A stretch of 64,000 nucleotides of DNA from Cordilura impudica (taxonomy: Eukaryota; Arthropoda; Insecta; Diptera; Scathophagidae). The stretch is from NCBI GenBank assembly GCA_963682025.1, contig OY821518.1, positions 14,404,100-14,468,099 on the forward strand, given 5' to 3'. Made by a program: the position numbers and the translations under genes. The notes under the pieces are model-generated. The model worked only from the letters and a program-made list of their open reading frames with translations, had not been told where the DNA came from and ran no database searches. Positions 22,241 to 35,330 of this stretch are shown in pieces (positions within the stretch are counted from its first letter, which is position 1; every line of letters begins with the position of its first letter).

Positions 22241-24715
22241 TATTAATGAAAAATTAAAAATAAAAAATGAAAAATAAAAATTGAAAAATAAAAAATGATA
22301 AATAAAAAATGAAAAATTAAAAATGAAAAATAGAAAATGAAAAATGAAAAATGAAAAATTAAAAATAAAAAATTAAAAATTAAAAATAGAAAATGAAAAA
22401 TTAAAAGTAAAAAATTAAAAATTAAAAATTAAAAATTAAAAATTAAAAATTAAAAATTAAAAATTACAAATTAAAAATTAAAAATTAAAAATTAAAAATT
22501 AAAAATTAAAAATTAAAAATTAAAAATTAAAAATTAAAAATTAAAAATTAAAAATTAAAAATTAAAAATTAAAAATTAAAAATTAAAAATTAAAAATTAA
22601 AAATTAAAAATTAAAAATTAAAAATTAAAAATTAAAAATTAAAAATTAAAAATTAAAAATTAAAAATTAAAAATTAAAAATTAAAAATTAAAAATTAAAA
22701 ATTAAAAATTAAAAATTAAAAATTAAAAATTAAAAATTAAAAATTAAAAATTAAAAATTAAAAATTAAAAATTAAAAATTAAAAATTAAAAATTAAAAAT
22801 TAAAAATTAAAAATTAAAAATTAAAAATTAAAAATTAAAAATTAAAAATTAAAAATTAAAAATTAAAAATTAAAAATTAAAAATTAAAAATTAAAAATTA
22901 AAAATTAAAAATTAAAAATTAAAAATTAAAAATTAAAAATTAAAAATTAAAAATTAAAAATTAAAAATTAAAAATTAAAAATTAAAAATTAAAAATTAAA
23001 AATTAAAAATTAAAAATTAAAAATTAAAAATTAAAAATTAAAAATTAAAAATTAAAAATTAAAAATTAAAAATTAAAAATTAAAAATTAAAAATTAAAAA
23101 TTAAAAATTAAAAATTAAAAATTAAAAATTAAAAATTAAAAATTAAAAATTAAAAATTAAAAATTAAAAATTAAAAATTAAAAATTAAAAATTAAAAATT
23201 AAAAATTAAAAATTAAAAATTAAAAATTAAAAATTAAAAATTAAAAATTAAAAATTAAAAATTAAAAATTAAAAATTAAAAATTAAAAATTAAAAATTAA
23301 AAATTAAAAATTAAAAATTAAAAATTAAAAATTAAAAATTAAAAATTAAAAATTAAAAATTAAAAATTAAAAATTAAAAATTAAAAATTAAAAATTAAAA
23401 ATTAAAAATTAAAAATTAAAAATTAAAAATTAAAAATTAAAAATTAAAAATTAAAAATTAAAAATTAAAAATTAAAAATTAAAAATTAAAAATTAAAAAT
23501 TAAAAATTAAAAATTAAAAATTAAAAATTAAAAATTAAAAATTAAAAATTAAAAATTAAAAATTAAAAATTAAAAATTAAAAATTAAAAATTAAAAATTA
23601 AAAATTAAAAATTAAAAATTAAAAATTAAAAATTAAAAATTAAAAATTAAAAATTAAAAATTAAAAATTAAAAATTAAAAATTAAAAATTAAAAATTAAA
23701 AATTAAAAATTAAAAATTAAAAATTAAAAATTAAAAATTAAAAATTAAAAATTAAAAATTAAAAATTAAAAATTAAAAATTAAAAATTAAAAATTAAAAA
23801 TTAAAAATTAAAAATTAAAAATTAAAAATTAAAAATTAAAAATTAAAAATTAAAAATTAAAAATTAAAAATTAAAAATTAAAAATTAAAAATAGAAAATG
23901 AAAAATTAAAAGTAAAAAATAAAAAATTAAAAACAAAAAATTAAAAACAAAAAATGAAAAAAAAAATAAAAAATAAAAAAAAAAATTAAAAATAAAAAAT
24001 AAAATATGAAAAATAAAAAATGAAAAATGAAAAACGAAAAATGAAAATTTAAAAATGAAAAATGAAAAATAAAAAACTAAAAATGAGAAATGAAAAACGA
24101 AAAATAAAAATTTTAAAAATGAAAAATGCAAAAGAAAAAATTAAAAATGAAAAACGAAAAATGAAAAATAAAAATTGATAAATAAAAAATGAAAAATATA
24201 AAATGAATAATAAAAAATGAAAAATTATAAATAAAAAAGTGAAAAATAAAAAATGAAAATTGTAAAATAAAAAATTAAAAACTAAAAATAAAAGATTAAA
24301 AATGAAAAATTAAAAATAAAAAATTGAAAATAAAAAATGAAAAATTAAAAAAGAAAAATGAGAAACGAAAAATGAAAAATTAAAAATGAAAAATAGAAAA
24401 TGAAAAATATAAAATGAAAATTATGAAATGAAAAATATAAAATGAAAAATGAAAGTAAAGAATAAAAAATGAAAAACAAAAAATTAAAAATAAAAAATAA
24501 AAAAAAAAATTAAAAATAAAAAATAAAATATGAAAAATAAAAAATGAAAAACGAAAAATGAAAATTTAAAAATGAAAAATGCAAAATAAAAAATTAAAAA
24601 TGAGAAATCAAAATTTTAAAAATGAAAAATAAAAAATGAAAATGAAAAATAAAAAATGAAAATGAAATATAAAAATTTAGAAATGAAAAACGAAAAATGA
24701 AAAATTGAAAAATAT
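22241..24715. repeat. Second large 7-bp TTAAAAA array
   Basis: A mixed A-rich lead-in (22241-22400) is followed by near-perfect TTAAAAA units to about 23890, with one visible variant (TTACAAA) near 22465. From 23890 to 24715 comes a heterogeneous mix of AAAAATG, AAAAACG, AAAAATA and AAATTTA units. The A-rich strand is the same as in the 1777-4376 array. Confidence 0.95.
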
Positions 24716-24901
24716 GGTATAATATTTTTAACAATTTTTAAAAACCCGTTTGTTGCTTACAAATAGAGGAAACTATAATCGTATATAACAGGGGTGCGCA
24801 CGGTTTTTAGCTGGTGGGCCACACAGGCTATTAAAAATGTTTGTAGGGCCAGATTTTTCCGTTTTTATTTATAAAAAAATTCAGAAAGTTTGATTTATGT
24901 A

Positions 24902-25247
24902 TACTAGCAGATCCCAGCCCTCGAAATTCGAGTGCAAATTCAAGGGAATTTTATGTTTTCATTTAATAAGTTATTTTATAAGACCTTAAATATCGATTGC
25001 ATTATTGGTTTTATGTCCAAAATTATTTTTTAATTCAACACAATCATTATTGTGAATGAAGAAAACAAACTCATTTTTTTTTTGCAAACACATTAACTCG
25101 AAACAAATATAAAAATTTAAAAATCTGTAAATCTGATGGACAGCTAAGAAGAAATACCTTTCAAATGAGATGCGTTTGGCCAAAATCGGGAGAAAACTGT
25201 GGTACAAAAAATTGGTCACAAGAAATCGCCTTACCTATTAATATTAT
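24902..25247 (+). mobile_element. Family B repeat, copy 4
   Basis: CTAGCAGATCCCAGCCCTCG to CGCCTTACCTATTAATATTA, shortened in the middle. Lies inside the hAT relic. Confidence 0.8.
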
Positions 25248-25726
25248 AGATTTCATGTCAAAACTTCAAACTTAAGAAGCAATTAAATTTTTCTGAATTT
25301 TTATGTTTCTTATTTATTTTTTTAATTTTAACGGTTTTTATTTAATTTTGTTATTTGTTATTTATTTTTCATACCATACTACAAACTGAAGGAGTAATTC
25401 ATTTTTTTTTTCAATTTTTAATTTTTAATATTTTTTTAGTTTAGAATATTTCTGTTTTACGATAAGTGTATTTTGACTATTTCGTTAAAGTTCGGTATTA
25501 CTGATTGAAGAAATCTGACTAAACAGTTGAGTGATAAGTCTGTTGGCTGTAAAGGAATGACAGAATCAAATGCTGGATATCGTATCAATTATATATATTT
25601 TTTTAAATAAAATCGCCTTCTGTAGAGGGCCGATTGGCTTTAGCAATGTTCCAAGATATTTTAAAACTGGCTTCTAATTCAGATTTAATTTTTTCGGTGA
25701 ATTTTTTCATTTGAGAAGGTTATTGT
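25248..25726. other. AT-rich sequence within the hAT relic interval
   Basis: T-rich tracts; no transposase motif legible on either strand. Confidence 0.3.
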
Positions 25727-26142
25727 TCAGTTAATAACTTTAGATGGTTTTTTTTCGGTACAATCTTTTGTATTTAAAGGATATTTTTTTGAAAAGTCAG
25801 TATGTTCTGATTCTTGATGGCGTTTTGAATTACAAACTTTGAAGGAATATATAGCAAAATTAGATATCAAACAAAATGCCTGCCCATTTTTTTCAATAAA
25901 TGCATGGGCATGTTCCAATGCATTTTGAAACTTTCTCTTCTCCTACGAAATTTTTATTTTTAAATTTTTGCGCTTTCGTCATAGCTTTCAGCTTGACGAT
26001 CAATTTATAAATGATATTTTAGCTAACATTTTTTTAAAAGCATTAGTCAAATTTATATTGAATCAAAGCATACTATCTGTGAACAAGTATGAATTTTTTT
26101 GAATTTTGATTTTTCTGTTGAAGATTGTATGTATTTACTAAT

Positions 26143-26512
26143 AATAGCAGATTCCAGCCCTCGAAATTCGAGCGCAAATTGTAGGAAATTTTATTTTTTC
26201 ATTAAAAAAAGACCCTAAAAGTATACTAATCAATTATAACCAATTCACAAATAAACACATAAAACAAACTCATTTTTATTACAAACACATTAACAAATTA
26301 ACAAACACACACATAGCATTGTATAATTTTATGTATGTGTTAGTAGCAACTTTAAATGTGATTTACTCAAAATAAAGAAAAAAAATTTAAAAATCTGTAA
26401 ATCTGCAAAACGGCTAAAAAGAAATACCTTTCAAATAATATACGTTTGGTCAAAATCGGGATAAAACGGTAGAACAAAACATCAGTCACAAGAAATCGCC
26501 TACCCTATTATT
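26143..26512 (+). mobile_element. Family B repeat, copy 5
   Basis: AGCAGATTCCAGCCCTCGAA to ATCGCCTACCCTATTATTA, full length. Confidence 0.8.
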
Positions 26513-26566
26513 ATTAAGGATTTACAAAAAAATTACTTGTTTAAATTAAATCATACTTTTTTAAGT

Positions 26567-28637
26567 ACTAGCAGAGCCCAGCCCTCGAAATTCGAGTGCA
26601 AATTCTAGGAAATTTTATTTTTTCATTTAATAAATAATTTTATAAGATTCTAAAGGTATGCTAATCAATTTTAGCTAATTCGCAATTAAACACAGGGCTT
26701 TTGATATTTATAATAAACATACACACATTAAGTTGAAAACACAACTGGGACGAAAGACGAATTTTTCGTTCCGAATATTCGTCGTCAGAAATAAAACACA
26801 TTTGTGTATATGAAAATGCACACAATCAGTGCGTCGAACGAAATACGTAGTGCGTAACGAACTCTGCGATAGATTTATTTCTATTTCTAACGCCGACGAA
26901 CGACGAATAAAATGGTGTAGAATGACCGTATTTTATTTTAGTTTTTCAAATGTTTTAGTAAATAAAGTAATTTTTGTCTTTAAGAATTGTTTTATATTTT
27001 ATTAATAACTTATAAGATAAATAAAATCTAGTTTTAATTATATAATTTTCTTTTACATAGTTTTTTGTTAATATTTATTCTTTTTCGTTTAGTGCTTCTG
27101 TTTTTTTAAAAATGGCCACACGATCAGCTACAAGATATAAACAAAAATGACATAAAATTAATTTATTAATGAAAATTTATGTAATTTTTTCAGAACTAAA
27201 AAATTAAACGCTGCCGTACAAAAATTAAGGCTTCTACCATCGTGAACATGATGTTTATAATTGGAATAACTCGTACCAAATTAAAAATTCTTTTATTCAT
27301 ATTTTTCCAATATTTATTTATGTACATTAGGGTTAAGACTTTTTTATTTATTTTTTTTTTGCAAATATCAAATTTTACATGCCCTAGCCAAAAAGGCTAT
27401 AAAAAAATATTAAGAAACGCAATCTTACTTCTCCGCTGTTCTCAAAAAAGTTTCCGCACCAAACGCGTTGAAATTTGGTCTATATTTTTTTATTTGATTT
27501 AAAATATTTCTTCTACGTTTTAAAGACCTTTGTGTATTTTAAGTGCGATGCCCCGAATGGTTCCAAATTTTCACCACTTATAATACATTTTGTTGCGATC
27601 CTAGCAAAATATTTTTTTTTCGACGATCGAAATATTTTCCGAGTTATGGACCTCCAAAGTTTGGACATTGACTTGTATATAACTTTTTAGTATCGGAATT
27701 GAGTAATATATATATCATTTTGAAGCTCCATGAGTGCCTTTTATTTGATATTTTTAAATTTAAAATCCAAAACTTGTCATTATCTCATAAAATGATCTCT
27801 ACAATGTTGATATCTACAACAACTGAATAAAAAAAAATCTAGATCCATTAGCTTCATTTCGATGTATATTTTGACCTCTTAACCCTTTCCCTTCATAAAT
27901 TTCAAAACTATACCACCAATAAGCAATGCTCGGTGAATTCTAGAACAATTCTGGCAATATTAGCATTTATCCTAATTTCAAAATACCGAGCAGAACTATA
28001 TAAAATATGTCATTTTATATGTGGTGCATGGTACGACGTATGGTTTTCAGACCATTGTTTCCGAAAAGACAATTTTGAATTATTAAATTTAAAAAAGGTA
28101 ATGAGTGTTTGATAAGGCATGGGGTTATGCAGAAGTCGTAAATAATAAATCAGCATTTGGTGCGGAAGGGTTTTCCGGCAAAATGACCTGCAAACACGAT
28201 TTTTATTATTAGTTTAGTATTGCCTATCACGTGGTAATAGGTAAAAATTTGGAAAAAAATTAGTCATAACCCTAATGTAAATATTATAAATTAAAAACAA
28301 TTTCAATTGACGTTACAGGTGTTATGTGAGTTCGTCGTAATTGTATTTCATTCGACGAATTTACGCAACGAATTGTTGCCGACAAATTAGTCGAGCTGTG
28401 CGAAATTCGTCACTCGTTCCAGTTGTGTTTCCACCTTTATGTATTTTATGGTGTGTTAGTAGCAACTTTAAATGAGCATTACTCCAAAAAAATATTCCAG
28501 ACGGTGAAAATCTGTAAATCTGGTGGACAGCAAAAAAGAAGTACCTTTCAAGTGAAGTATGTTTGGTCAAAATCGGTTATTAACTACAATTTTGATACCA
28601 GTCACAATAAATCTCCTTGCCTATTAATATTATAGAT
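26567..28637 (+). mobile_element. Family B repeat, copy 6, split by an insertion
   Basis: Left part 26567-26722 (CTAGCAGAGCCCAGCCCTCG to CATACACACATTA) and right part 28432-28637 (GTGTTAGTAGCAACTTTAAA to CCTATTAATATTATAGA). They are in correct order and orientation with about 1.7 kb of foreign sequence between. Confidence 0.8.
26723..28431. mobile_element. About 1.7-kb inverted-repeat transposon nested in family B
   Basis: Left end GAAAACACAACTGGGACGAA, with AGACGAATTTTTCG following. The right end in reverse complement gives GGAAACACAACTGGAACGAG and then TGACGAA. CGACGAA-type words recur in both subterminal regions. The interior is AT-rich with no transposase motif; two short frames at 27242-27690 look fortuitous. 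Superfamily not determined. Confidence 0.7.
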
Positions 28638-30235
28638 GTTAAATTCTGAACAAATCAAATGTTTATTGCAAGTTTATTTGCTGAAATTTGTAAATAATTT
28701 TTAAAACAATTTGTTTTGTTTTATTTTTGTTGAAAACATTGTCGGGCTAAATAAAAACATCCCGCTCTTTGCGCATCATTGCTATATAACATTTTATTTT
28801 TGTAGTAGCCCTAAAAGTATTCTATACTTTTGAAAGTCTTAAAGCAAAATTTCTTATATTCAATAGACTAAAAATTCGAATGTTTTCGAGTAAGTTCCTC
28901 CAGTAAATAGCAAAAATATAAATGCACGTATAATTAAGAAACATTGTCGATAAGTGAACTTTATGTTATAATTTTCTTATTACTGCAAATTAAAAAATTG
29001 TTTGCGATAAAACCAATCTGCCTAAAAGCAATGCCAAGTTCATTTATATATTTTATAACAGTACATTCATCAATGCTCACATCACATGTTTAATTGTTCA
29101 TACTTTCTTTAACATTTCCATAATTCTTAAAAAATAAATAACAATATGAATATGTACACTCTATTCGTATTGCATGTATGTCTACAGTTGAATGTTTATA
29201 ATTTTACCGGCTTTTTTTCGCACACTATTCCACATAATTTCGCTTAAATCACAACTAAAAATAAACAATAAACTATACACCATCTACTCGTACCTATAAT
29301 AAACTTTTGTTACGCACTCAAATTAACAGCCATCAACAGTGTAGCTTCTTAATGGAAAAATACCAAGCAACATTGGCAAACTTAATAAAGTAGCCTTTAA
29401 CAACAGGTATAAGACGTAATCAGAAGTAGTTCTACTTAAAACACACAGTTATTCAAACCAAAAAGGAAATCGTAATCTCCTTCCATTATCAAAGGCTACA
29501 AATTTGTGGAAAACAAACAAATAATAATAAGTTCAAAGAGGGAAATGAAAAGCGACTAAAAAGAGTAAACATTATGTGTAACTCTCTTTTGGGGATGATA
29601 TCATGTGAGATTTACGATTTGGTACCAACTCAAAAAGGAATGATTTTTTTGTACCACGGTTTTGAAAAAATAAAACCTTTTAGTTTCGATAGGTCTTGAA
29701 ATAGTTTTGTTCGAAAGACGGAAATTGTATTTTTTTTTTATAAAATGCGATATTCGACAAATCTACCTTTGAATTATGGATTCATTTTGTTAAAACGAAA
29801 CGTTTACAATTTCTAGGTGTAATTACGAATAATTAATCTATTTTATGAATAATTAACATAATTAATAATTTTCTGAGATCAACACAATGCACAGGATGAA
29901 ATAAATGTTTGAAATATTTAAAAAATTTTTCATATATATTTCAAACGTTTCGTTATGTTTGCATAGTTAAATCTTTAGCAAATAACTTCAGCTAATCAAG
30001 TTGGACTAAATTTATCGCATGAAATCTTCAAAAAATTTTAATTTCCGTTTTTGATACCTTATTTCTAACGCGACCACCTTTATTTTTGTAAAATCCGCTA
30101 CATTAAAAATAATTTTGTTCATTTTTATATATTTTTTTTATTTATGAGGTTTATAATATAAAGTCCATTACAAATTTAATTTGAAGCAAATTATAAAAGT
30201 AAAATAATGCCGAAATCAAGCCGTTTTTTTTTACA
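28638..30235. other. AT-rich stretch, no gene or clear repeat seen
   Basis: Nothing recognised on either strand. No long frame, tandem repeat or family A/B sequence. Confidence 0.4.
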
Positions 30236-30600
30236 TCTATAATATTTATAGGCTAGGCGATTTCTTGTGACCTATGATTTGTTCTACCGTTTTATTCCGA
30301 TTTTGACCAAACGTATATTATTTGAAAAGTATTTCTTTTTAGCCGTTTTGCAGATTTACAGTTTTTAAATTTTTTCCTTTATTTTGTGTAAATTGCATTT
30401 AAAGTTGCTACTAACCTATACATAAAATTATACAATGTTTATTAAATTTGTTAATGTGTTTGTAATAAAAATGAGTTTGTTTTTTGTGTGATTTGTGAAT
30501 TGGCTATAATTGATTAGCATGCCTTTAGGGTCTTTATTTAATGAAAAAATAAAATTTCCTAGAATTTGCACTCGAATTTCGGGGGCTGGAATCTGCTAGT
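30236..30600 (-). mobile_element. Family B repeat, copy 7
   Basis: Reverse orientation, ATAATATTTATAGGCTAGGCG to GGGGGCTGGAATCTGCTAG, full length. Confidence 0.8.
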
Positions 30601-30805
30601 TTTTTTAAATGTATACTTTGCGTTAGAGCCTATCGCTTGTTTGTTTTTTGTGTTGATTTGTGAATTGGCTATAATTGATTAGCATACCTTTAGGGTCTTT
30701 ATTTAATGAAAAAATAAAATTTCCTAGAATTTGCACTCGAATTTCGAGGGCTGTAATCTGCTAGTTTGTTTAAATATATCCTTTGCGTTAGAGCCTATCG
30801 CTTGT
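30601..30805 (-). repeat. 165-bp tandem duplication of a family B end plus flank
   Basis: GATTTGTGAATTGG at 30490 and 30655, and CGTTAGAGCCTATCGCTTG at 30621 and 30786, are each offset by exactly 165 bp. The 5' part of the repeat and its host flank were duplicated together. Confidence 0.85.
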
Positions 30806-33480
30806 TGCATTTGTGGTTGAATTCCAGACATGTCATTTTAATATTGTACTTTACGTACAAAATGCACTTCAATTGTGACTTATCATCGGACCAGATATTT
30901 TTGATCAAAGAAAAAATTCTTTCGACCGCAGCTGATATGCCAGGCAAAAAGAGAATATAGGAAATAGTAGTTAGTATGTGCTGGTGTGGTATATGATTTT
31001 TTGCAAAATATTGGAAGATTTCCATCCAACGTTGGTCGGTTGCAGTTTTGTTCTCTTTCTGCAGTAACGTATATTTTAAGAATAGTGCTTTGGTAATTCA
31101 GTGTCGTTCGATTCAATATCGAAGCGATTTTTTGATGCAATGAATTTGGTAGTAGTTTGAATAGACTCCCAATCTGGAATTCTCTCAAGTGCAGACCAAG
31201 CGAATATCTTCAAGGGCTCAAAGTGAACGGTCCCCTTATGGATGTAGTCAATACATTCCGCTAAAAATTAAAATAAAATTTACAATTGTCATTAGAAAAC
31301 AAATTGATAACAAACACCTTAAAACAGATGGGTCGCAACAAAACTAGTTCTTTTGTAATGTTTTCTTCGTCGACTGCTTTATCAATTTCATTTTGACCGA
31401 CAGTATAGAAAACAAGTAAGAAATTATAGTCGGTCTAGACCGACTATACGATACCCTATACCATGGGTTAGAGACCTTATCTCTTCAGTCCAACTAATTC
31501 GATATAGAAAATAAGCAAAAATCAAATTTGAGTGGCATTGTTATTAATTTTTTTGGCTGCAGATATGGAAAAGTTCATATCTGGTGCTATATTTATATGG
31601 GGACTAGTTCGAAAAATGGACCGATCCTGACCATATTTGGTAAAGTCACTTATATTTTGAAAAAATATGTAAAAACCAAAAACCAAATTTGAGAAAAATC
31701 TGTGCAATATTTTTGTTTTTTGATAGATTTAAGTGAAGATCGGGAAGCAGCTCTATATGGGGCCTATGACTAAGAATTGTCCTATAGGGATTATTTTTGG
31801 ACTACTAATTAGTGGATATAATAAACGCACACAAACCCAATTTGACTGAGATCTGTACAATAATTTGGATCTTATGGCAATTTATGTCGATTTCATAGGG
31901 GCATTTTTATGGGGACTAGGTCTGAACATGGACCGAATTTCACCAATTTCAATAGCGTTCATCCTATGGCCGATAAAAGCTTATATACCAAATTTCATCA
32001 AAATATGTTCATATTTGCGAGCTGTACTTTGATTACAAGGTTTATATGGACACACAGACGGACGAACGGACGGACGGAGGTCGCTAAATCAACTCGGTAA
32101 GTGATTCTGAGTCGATCGGTATAATAAATAATAGGTCAAATATTTTTGGTAGTTACAAACAGCAGCACAAAATCATTATACCCAAACCAAATAGTGGTAT
32201 ACGGTATAAAAATATTGTCTTTTCGTGATTCAAGCGATTTTACGAGCGTTGTAAAGGTTTGTAGAACTTCCATGGCTGAGACGGAATCGCATTCAATTAG
32301 TTTAACTGTTCGATTAAAGAATGCTGCCTAAATTAATTGTGGAAAAATATATATAAAATATAAAAATTATATGAAACAAGTTAAATCTACCTGATCAGGG
32401 AAAAAAAGAAGGCAAATTTTGGACATCGGATCTTTAAAAAACGTTTTCAAAATGTTTGGGCTGCACTCTTCTTGAAGAAAATGTTCTTTTAAACCGTCAA
32501 AAATTTTCTAAATTCCATCTATAGCTGACAGTAGGCCCAAAAATCACGTTTTAGAGTATTTCAAAATTTTTTGGTATTGAGTATCGACGGAATCGCAAAA
32601 TGATTTAAGTTTCGAAACAAATAAAAATGTAAGTATATTTTTATAATAATGCATTCTACGTCAATCGGTATTTTATCACAAACTTTTTTTTAAAGCATTG
32701 TGTACTATATGTGCATAACACCCAACACCAATTATTCCAGGGTAAAAGGAGTTATCAGCTCCACAGCGCTGACGATTTCCAAAATTATTTAGTGCGTTAT
32801 CTGCACAAAAAGCAGCAATTTTGCTTCTTAGATTGAACTTTTCGATTGCATTATTCACCATATTTACTATAATATCTGAACCTTTACCGCCTTCAGATTT
32901 CAATTCGATAATTTTAATTTTCACTCCTATATTTACCGAAAAATATGGGATGAGAACGGGAAACATTTTAGTGTTACCATGATTTGATGCGTCTGTGATT
33001 AAAGTAACGAAATTACTGTCCACCAAGTCTTTGTGTAATTCTTGGCAAACATACGGTGCAGTCACATTAGTAACGATGGTCTCACATTTAGTGCGAGCGC
33101 AATGAAACTTTACCGTAGAAAAACAGCTTCGAATAATTTTGGACGAACAATCGTCGGATCGAAAACTGAGATTAGATTGTATTACGTGGTATGGCCAGAC
33201 GCCTTCACAAGCTGTAATTTCTAAATCAAACTTAGCCAATGTGGCACTTTTAAAATATTTTGTCATTGATTGAGGGGACGACGCTATTTTTAATGTTGTT
33301 TGATGATGCACTTTATATGCGATTCAATATCTGACTTGCCACCTTTTTATACACATTGCATCGCACATCGCTATAACTTATTGTTTTATTAATAAACAAA
33401 TATGTTTCTTTAAGTTTTCATTGAAAACATTCACTCCACGCTTTCTTGACATGTTGCTTGACATTTTGCGCGTTTTCATT
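30795..33480 (-). pseudogene. hAT-superfamily transposase gene, broken by a family A insertion
   Basis: Minus strand. 33311-32676 gives KCETIVTNVTAPYVCQEL, DLVDSNFVTLITDASNHGN, FCADNALNNFGNRQRC and IGVGCYAHIVHNALKKSL, the hAT catalytic-core pattern. After a stop, further coding continues toward 32400, where a GTAGATT donor and a TTTAG acceptor near 32331 suggest an intron. The frame AAFFNRTVKLIECDSVS is then cut by a family A insertion (31412-32213). It resumes with FYTVGQNEIDKAVDEENIT, then CIDYIHKGTVHFEPLKIF. The end, 31025-30795, has FLPGISAAVERIFSLIKNIW, the hAT C-terminal dimerisation motif. A short Cys/His-rich stretch near 33390-33310 may be a worn BED finger. Stops, frameshifts and the insertion make it non-functional. 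Confidence 0.85.
31412..32213 (+). mobile_element. Family A copy inside the hAT pseudogene
   Basis: ACAAGTAAGAAATTATAGTC to GGTATACGGTATAAAAAT, full length, opposite strand to the transposase. It carries the 24-bp palindrome and GACGGACGAACGGACGGACG. Confidence 0.9.
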
Positions 33481-33764
33481 TGGGCTAGTGATGGGGAAGT
33501 ATCGATATTTTCTACAAAAAAAAAGAAATAAAGCTGACAACATTTAACATTACAAATAGTGCTACCAAATTCGTGAAATGCGATAGTGTTGTAAAATTTC
33601 TTAATAATTAAATTTTTAAATGTAAAATTAAAGCAAATCTGTTTTTTTTTTCATAAAAATTTTCATACCTGAGAATATTTCGGTACATTTGCTCTTGTAC
33701 CCAAAGCTCCGATTCGGTACACGGTACTGAACCAAAAATTTCGGTATCCTACCGGTTATGTGAT
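33481..33764. other. Probable 5' flank of the hAT element
   Basis: Contains GGTACACGGTACTGAACC, AATTTCGGTATCCTACCGG and GCTAGTGATGGGG, words often found in hAT termini. No clear boundary. Confidence 0.3.
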
Positions 33765-34490
33765 CACGGTATAATGAGTTTGAGCTGATTTTTGTAACTA
33801 CCAAAAATATTTCACATTGCCCATCTTTTATTATACCAATAGACTTAGAATCTCTTTCTGAGTCCGGCGTCCGTCCGTCTGTGTGTCCATATAAACCTTT
33901 TAATCGAACCATAATGTCGCAAATATGAATATATTTTGATGAAATTTGGTAATTAAGCTTCTGTCAGCCGTAAAATGAACGCTGTAGAAATTGGTGAAAA
34001 TGGGAGCATGTTCAGACCCAGTTCCCATATAAATGACCCCTATGAGATCGACTTAACTTGCCATAAGACCCAAATTATCAAATAGATCTCATTCAAATTT
34101 GGTTTGTGTGTGTTTATTATATCCATTAATCAGAAGTCCAAAAATGAACCCTATAGGACGATTCTTAGTCACAGCCCCCATTTAAAGCTGACTCCTTAAA
34201 CCTATAAAAAACAAAAATATGGCACAAAGTTTTCTCAAATTTGGTTTGTATATGATTTTGCAAAAAATATATTATTTTACGAAGTATGGCCTGGATCGGT
34301 CTAGTTTTCGACCTAGTCCTCATATAAATATAGCATCTGATATGAAGTTTTTCAGATTTGCCGGCAAAAAAATTAATAAAAATTCCACTCAGATTTGGTT
34401 TATGCTTTCCAACTAATTGGACCTAAGACCGATTCTCTAAAGCATGGTATAGGCTATCGGTCTATACGGACTATATTTTTCGTAATTGTT
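33765..34490 (-). mobile_element. Family A copy, left side of composite 1
   Basis: Reverse orientation, GATCACGGTATAATGAG to GACTATATTTTTCGTAATTG. The GTCY core is short (GGCGTCCGTCCGTCTGTGTG at about 33867). Confidence 0.8.
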
Positions 34491-35330
34491 TTTTTTTCAG
34501 AGAATGTAGTTTAAAATAAAAATTTACCTGTTGAAAAGTACCAGTTTTCCAATTTTTTTTTGCCGTTTTTACCCCTAAAGGCTCGAATTAAAACAAATTT
34601 TTTTGTTGTCCAATGTTTGTGTCACTGGTGTAATCTACATATCAAATTTCATATTCCTAAATTACTTTGTAAATGAGATACAAAAAGGTATCCTTTTACA
34701 TTTGCGGACTGTTTTTACCCCCCTAACATCTGAATTTCCAAAAGGTTTCCTCGTATCTGATGTTTTTATCTCTAGTGGAATCCACATACTATATTTCAAA
34801 TGTACAACTTTTCCCCTTTTACCAATAACTTCAGTCAAGTGCCACGTATTCGGTGGAGTCTGTATACCAAAATTCATATACATGTTAAGAAGATGCAAAA
34901 AGGTACCATTTTTACCCTTTTGGCCGTTTTTTCCCCTTAAATGGCCGAATTACGAAAAATTATTCCCGAGTCAATATTTGTTTCCCGCATGGAGTCTACG
35001 CATAAAATTTCATATTCCTAGGCTCATTTGATACCAGGCTCGAATTTAAAAACATTTTATTGTTGGCGGATGTTTGTGTCTGGTGGAAACTACGTATCAA
35101 AAAATTTCATATTCCTAAATTACTTTGTAAAGAAGATGCAAAAAGGAACAATTTTTACCTTTTTTGGCCGTTTATACAAAAGTTTTCATCTCATCTGATG
35201 TTTCTATTTCTAGTGGAATCCACATACTATATTTCATATTCCTACATTCCTAGACGTAAGAATTACCAATAAATTCATATTTGATCCATGCCAACGTATT
35301 CGGTGGAGTGTGCATACCAAAATTCATATA

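Larger units (their letters stand above)
24789..26000 (-). pseudogene. Decayed hAT element, GTF2IRD2-like family
   Basis: At 24789-24800 CAGGGGTGCGCA, followed by TAGCTGGTGGGCCACACAGG and a later GGGCCAGAT, is the typical hAT terminal sequence of this family. About 1 kb away on the minus strand (25960-25727) is HAHAFIEKNGQAFCLISNFA, then NSKRHQESEHTDFSKKYP. This is the zinc-binding N-terminal pattern of GTF2IRD2-like hAT proteins (C-x-x-C then H-x-x-x-H), here with the second Cys changed to Ser. A family B repeat sits between the two. The other terminus was not found. Confidence 0.45.

Noticed and set aside
23871..24131. Phe-rich 86-codon frame
   Set aside because: Translation of an A-rich simple repeat in reverse; not a gene.
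34603..35031. 142-codon plus-strand frame
   Set aside because: Lies wholly in family C repeat sequence, with repeated phrases translated in differing frames; no protein family resemblance.
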